A DNA stretch of 24,327 nucleotides from Microbacteriaceae bacterium UBA4731 (GTDB taxonomy: Bacteria > Actinomycetota > Actinomycetes > Actinomycetales > Microbacteriaceae): contig DHJB01000010.1 of the NCBI GenBank assembly GCA_002404115.1, positions 1 through 24,327 of the forward strand, written 5' to 3'. The first letter of the stretch is position 1; every line of letters starts with the position of its first letter. Position numbers and translations under genes: made by a program. This document shows positions 22,872 through 24,327 of this stretch, piece after piece. The notes below the pieces were generated by a model. The model was not told where the DNA came from and did not search any database. It saw nothing but the letters and a program-made list of their open reading frames with translations.

Positions 22872-23398
22872 TTGCCCGCCAACCCCGGCGAGGTGTAGTC
22901 GAGGCACTCGCAGACGGTCGGCGTCCATGCGGCCCGCGCGAGCGCGAGGTCGCCGATGGGGTTCACACCGGGCCCGGCGGCCAGCGAGTGCGCCGCCAGC
23001 GCGTGCAGGCACTTCACCCGCTCGGGCATGCCGCCGGAGGAGATCCCGGCGATCTCCGGCACGATGCCCAGTGATTCGCGGTCGGCCAGGAAGCTCTCGT
23101 GCGCCGCACGGTATTTGGCGCGGAGGTCCTCGTCGTCGGCGAGCATCTGGTTGTACTCGTTCATCACCTGCGTGGCCTCGAGGAACGAGAGCGCGGCGGT
23201 CGCGGCGGGGTGCGACAGGTAATACAGGGTAGGGAACGGCGTGCCGTCGGCGAGCCGGGGCGCGGTGGCCACGACCGTCGGGGCGCCGCAGACGCAGCGC
23301 GCGGCAATGCCGACGACGTCCCTGGCCGGTCGGCCCAGCTGGGCGGAAACCGTCTGGATGTCTTCGGCGGTGACGGGGTCGAAGGGAGGCCGGCTCAT
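22868..23398 (-). CDS. DUF501 domain protein
   Basis: A 176-residue protein of unknown function, conserved in Actinobacteria next to ftsB/divIC and enolase. Family features seen here are RCVCGAPTVVATAPRLADG (Cys35, Cys37), PFPTLYYLSHP, GGMPERVKCLHALAAHSLA (Cys130, His132, His137), GVNPIGD and a C-terminal CECL (Cys163, Cys165). The two CxC pairs and the Cys-His group could bind a metal, which is inference. ATG start overlaps the ftsB stop as ATGA. It in turn couples to the protease by GTGA. The context suggests a link to division or cell wall work, but no activity can be stated. Confidence 0.9.
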   Translation of the reverse strand: MSRPPFDPVTAEDIQTVSAQLGRPARDVVGIAARCVCGAPTVVATAPRLADGTPFPTLYYLSHPAATAALSFLEATQVMNEYNQMLADDEDLRAKYRAAHESFLADRESLGIVPEIAGISSGGMPERVKCLHALAAHSLAAGPGVNPIGDLALARAAWTPTVCECLDYTSPGLAGK

Positions 23399-23871
23399 TT
23401 CGAGGCCGCCTGGGGAGCGAGGCCGGCCGTCATGACGGAGGCGAACATGGAGGAGATCCAATCGACGTTGGTGTGCTGGATGTCCGTGCTGACCGGCGCG
23501 GCATCCGCGCCGGCGACCGGCAGCGGGAGGTCGTTGATCACGAGGAAGCTGATGTCGCCGGGCAGCACGTAGGACAGCCGGTCGCGGGCCTGGGTGGTGA
23601 TGAAGGTGCGGTCGTTGTAGCGCTCACGCTCGGTCTTCAGCCGGTCGACCGTGGCCTGCTGATCGGTGACGGCGGCGTTCAGCCGGTTGATCTCCTGGCG
23701 TTGCGCGGCGTAGGTGCGCAGGTTCGGCGCGATCACGACGACGGCGAGCACCAGGATCCCCATCATCACCAGCGAGAAGCCGGAGAGGCGGATGCCGCGC
23801 AGCCAGCCGGCGACGGGGGTCTGCGCGACCGTTTGCGCGAGGGGCTGCCGTTCGCTGGTCTTCCTGGCCAC
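23395..23871 (-). CDS. ftsB: Septum formation initiator, FtsB/DivIC family
   Basis: A 158-residue bitopic division protein. A cytoplasmic N-terminus of about 28 residues is followed by one membrane helix (about 29-48) and an outside coiled coil at about 55-85 (AAQRQEINRLNAAVTDQQATV has the heptad pattern). The family motif DRTFITTQARDRLSYVLPGD follows. In other bacteria this protein joins FtsL and FtsQ in the divisome to regulate septal wall synthesis. The tail after about residue 118 is variable. GTG start with GGAG 5 nt upstream. It lies downstream of the enolase terminator and begins a coupled group ftsB-DUF501-protease. Confidence 0.92.
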   Translation of the reverse strand: MARKTSERQPLAQTVAQTPVAGWLRGIRLSGFSLVMMGILVLAVVVIAPNLRTYAAQRQEINRLNAAVTDQQATVDRLKTERERYNDRTFITTQARDRLSYVLPGDISFLVINDLPLPVAGADAAPVSTDIQHTNVDWISSMFASVMTAGLAPQAASK

Positions 23872-23910
23872 GGCAACTCCTTTCGCTGGACATCCGGGTT
23901 CGTGCGGTGG

Positions 23911-23963
23911 AAAAAAATGGGGCTCTCAAGGCGCCGGGATGATCCCGCGCCTCGAGAGCCCCA
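23911..23963 (-). terminator. Rho-independent terminator of eno
   Basis: On the minus strand, a perfect 10-bp outer stem (TGGGGCTCTC with GAGAGCCCCA), then two further 5-bp segments with one mismatch and one bulge, a 3-nt loop, and seven T residues at 23911-23917 right after the stem. It lies 7 nt beyond the eno stop and about 40 nt before the ftsB start. Confidence 0.92.
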
Positions 23964-23970
23964 GGACAAA

Positions 23971-24327
<357 letters not shown>

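Overview
The window is a gene-dense, high-GC stretch of actinobacterial chromosome. It has short spacers, many 1-4 nt stop/start overlaps and frequent GTG starts. The order eno - ftsB/divIC - DUF501 and the general protein style suggest Micrococcales, most likely Microbacteriaceae. This placement is inferred from gene content, not from a marker gene. There is no CRISPR array, prophage or insertion sequence. No stretch over 300 bases lacks a gene.

Layout. (1) 2-6351, minus strand: an ABC importer of the polyamine/iron/phosphonate type (lipoprotein binding protein, two permeases, ATPase), followed in the same direction by an AI-2E-family membrane protein and a threonine ammonia-lyase with one ACT domain. 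(2) 6518-9678: a YcaQ/AlkX-like DNA glycosylase on the plus strand, converging on a minus-strand group lemA - htpX - SRPBCC protein. (3) 9866-11343, plus strand: an ABC-2 type exporter (ATPase plus permease). A palindrome-rich spacer at 11344-11436 ends both this unit and the next. (4) 11437-16692, minus strand: a tightly coupled four-gene operon made of an MFS transporter, a PLP amino acid deaminase/aldolase, a gulono/arabinono-lactone-type FAD oxidoreductase and a GH1 protein. (5) 16867-18960, plus strand: a secreted Ig-like repeat protein fused to a polytopic membrane domain, then a convergent acyltransferase-3 membrane protein. (6) 20015-24327, minus strand: enolase (partial), a strong terminator, ftsB/divIC, DUF501, a subtilisin/mycosin-like protease, type II NADH dehydrogenase, and a tRNA with a UAA (Leu) anticodon.

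The strongest oddities are as follows. The GH1 protein has Ala where the family has its catalytic nucleophile Glu (ITANG instead of ITENG), although the acid/base Glu is kept, and it sits in a fully translation-coupled operon of unknown purpose. The tRNA-Leu(UAA) has a short class-I variable loop instead of the long arm expected for leucine tRNAs, and its 5' end abuts a 10-bp perfect hairpin. The 11354-11436 spacer can form two mutually exclusive hairpins, one of which looks like a bidirectional terminator. The Ig-like/multi-TM protein has three repeats, each with a conserved Cys...Trp-Ser-Cys pair, and I do not recognise its architecture.
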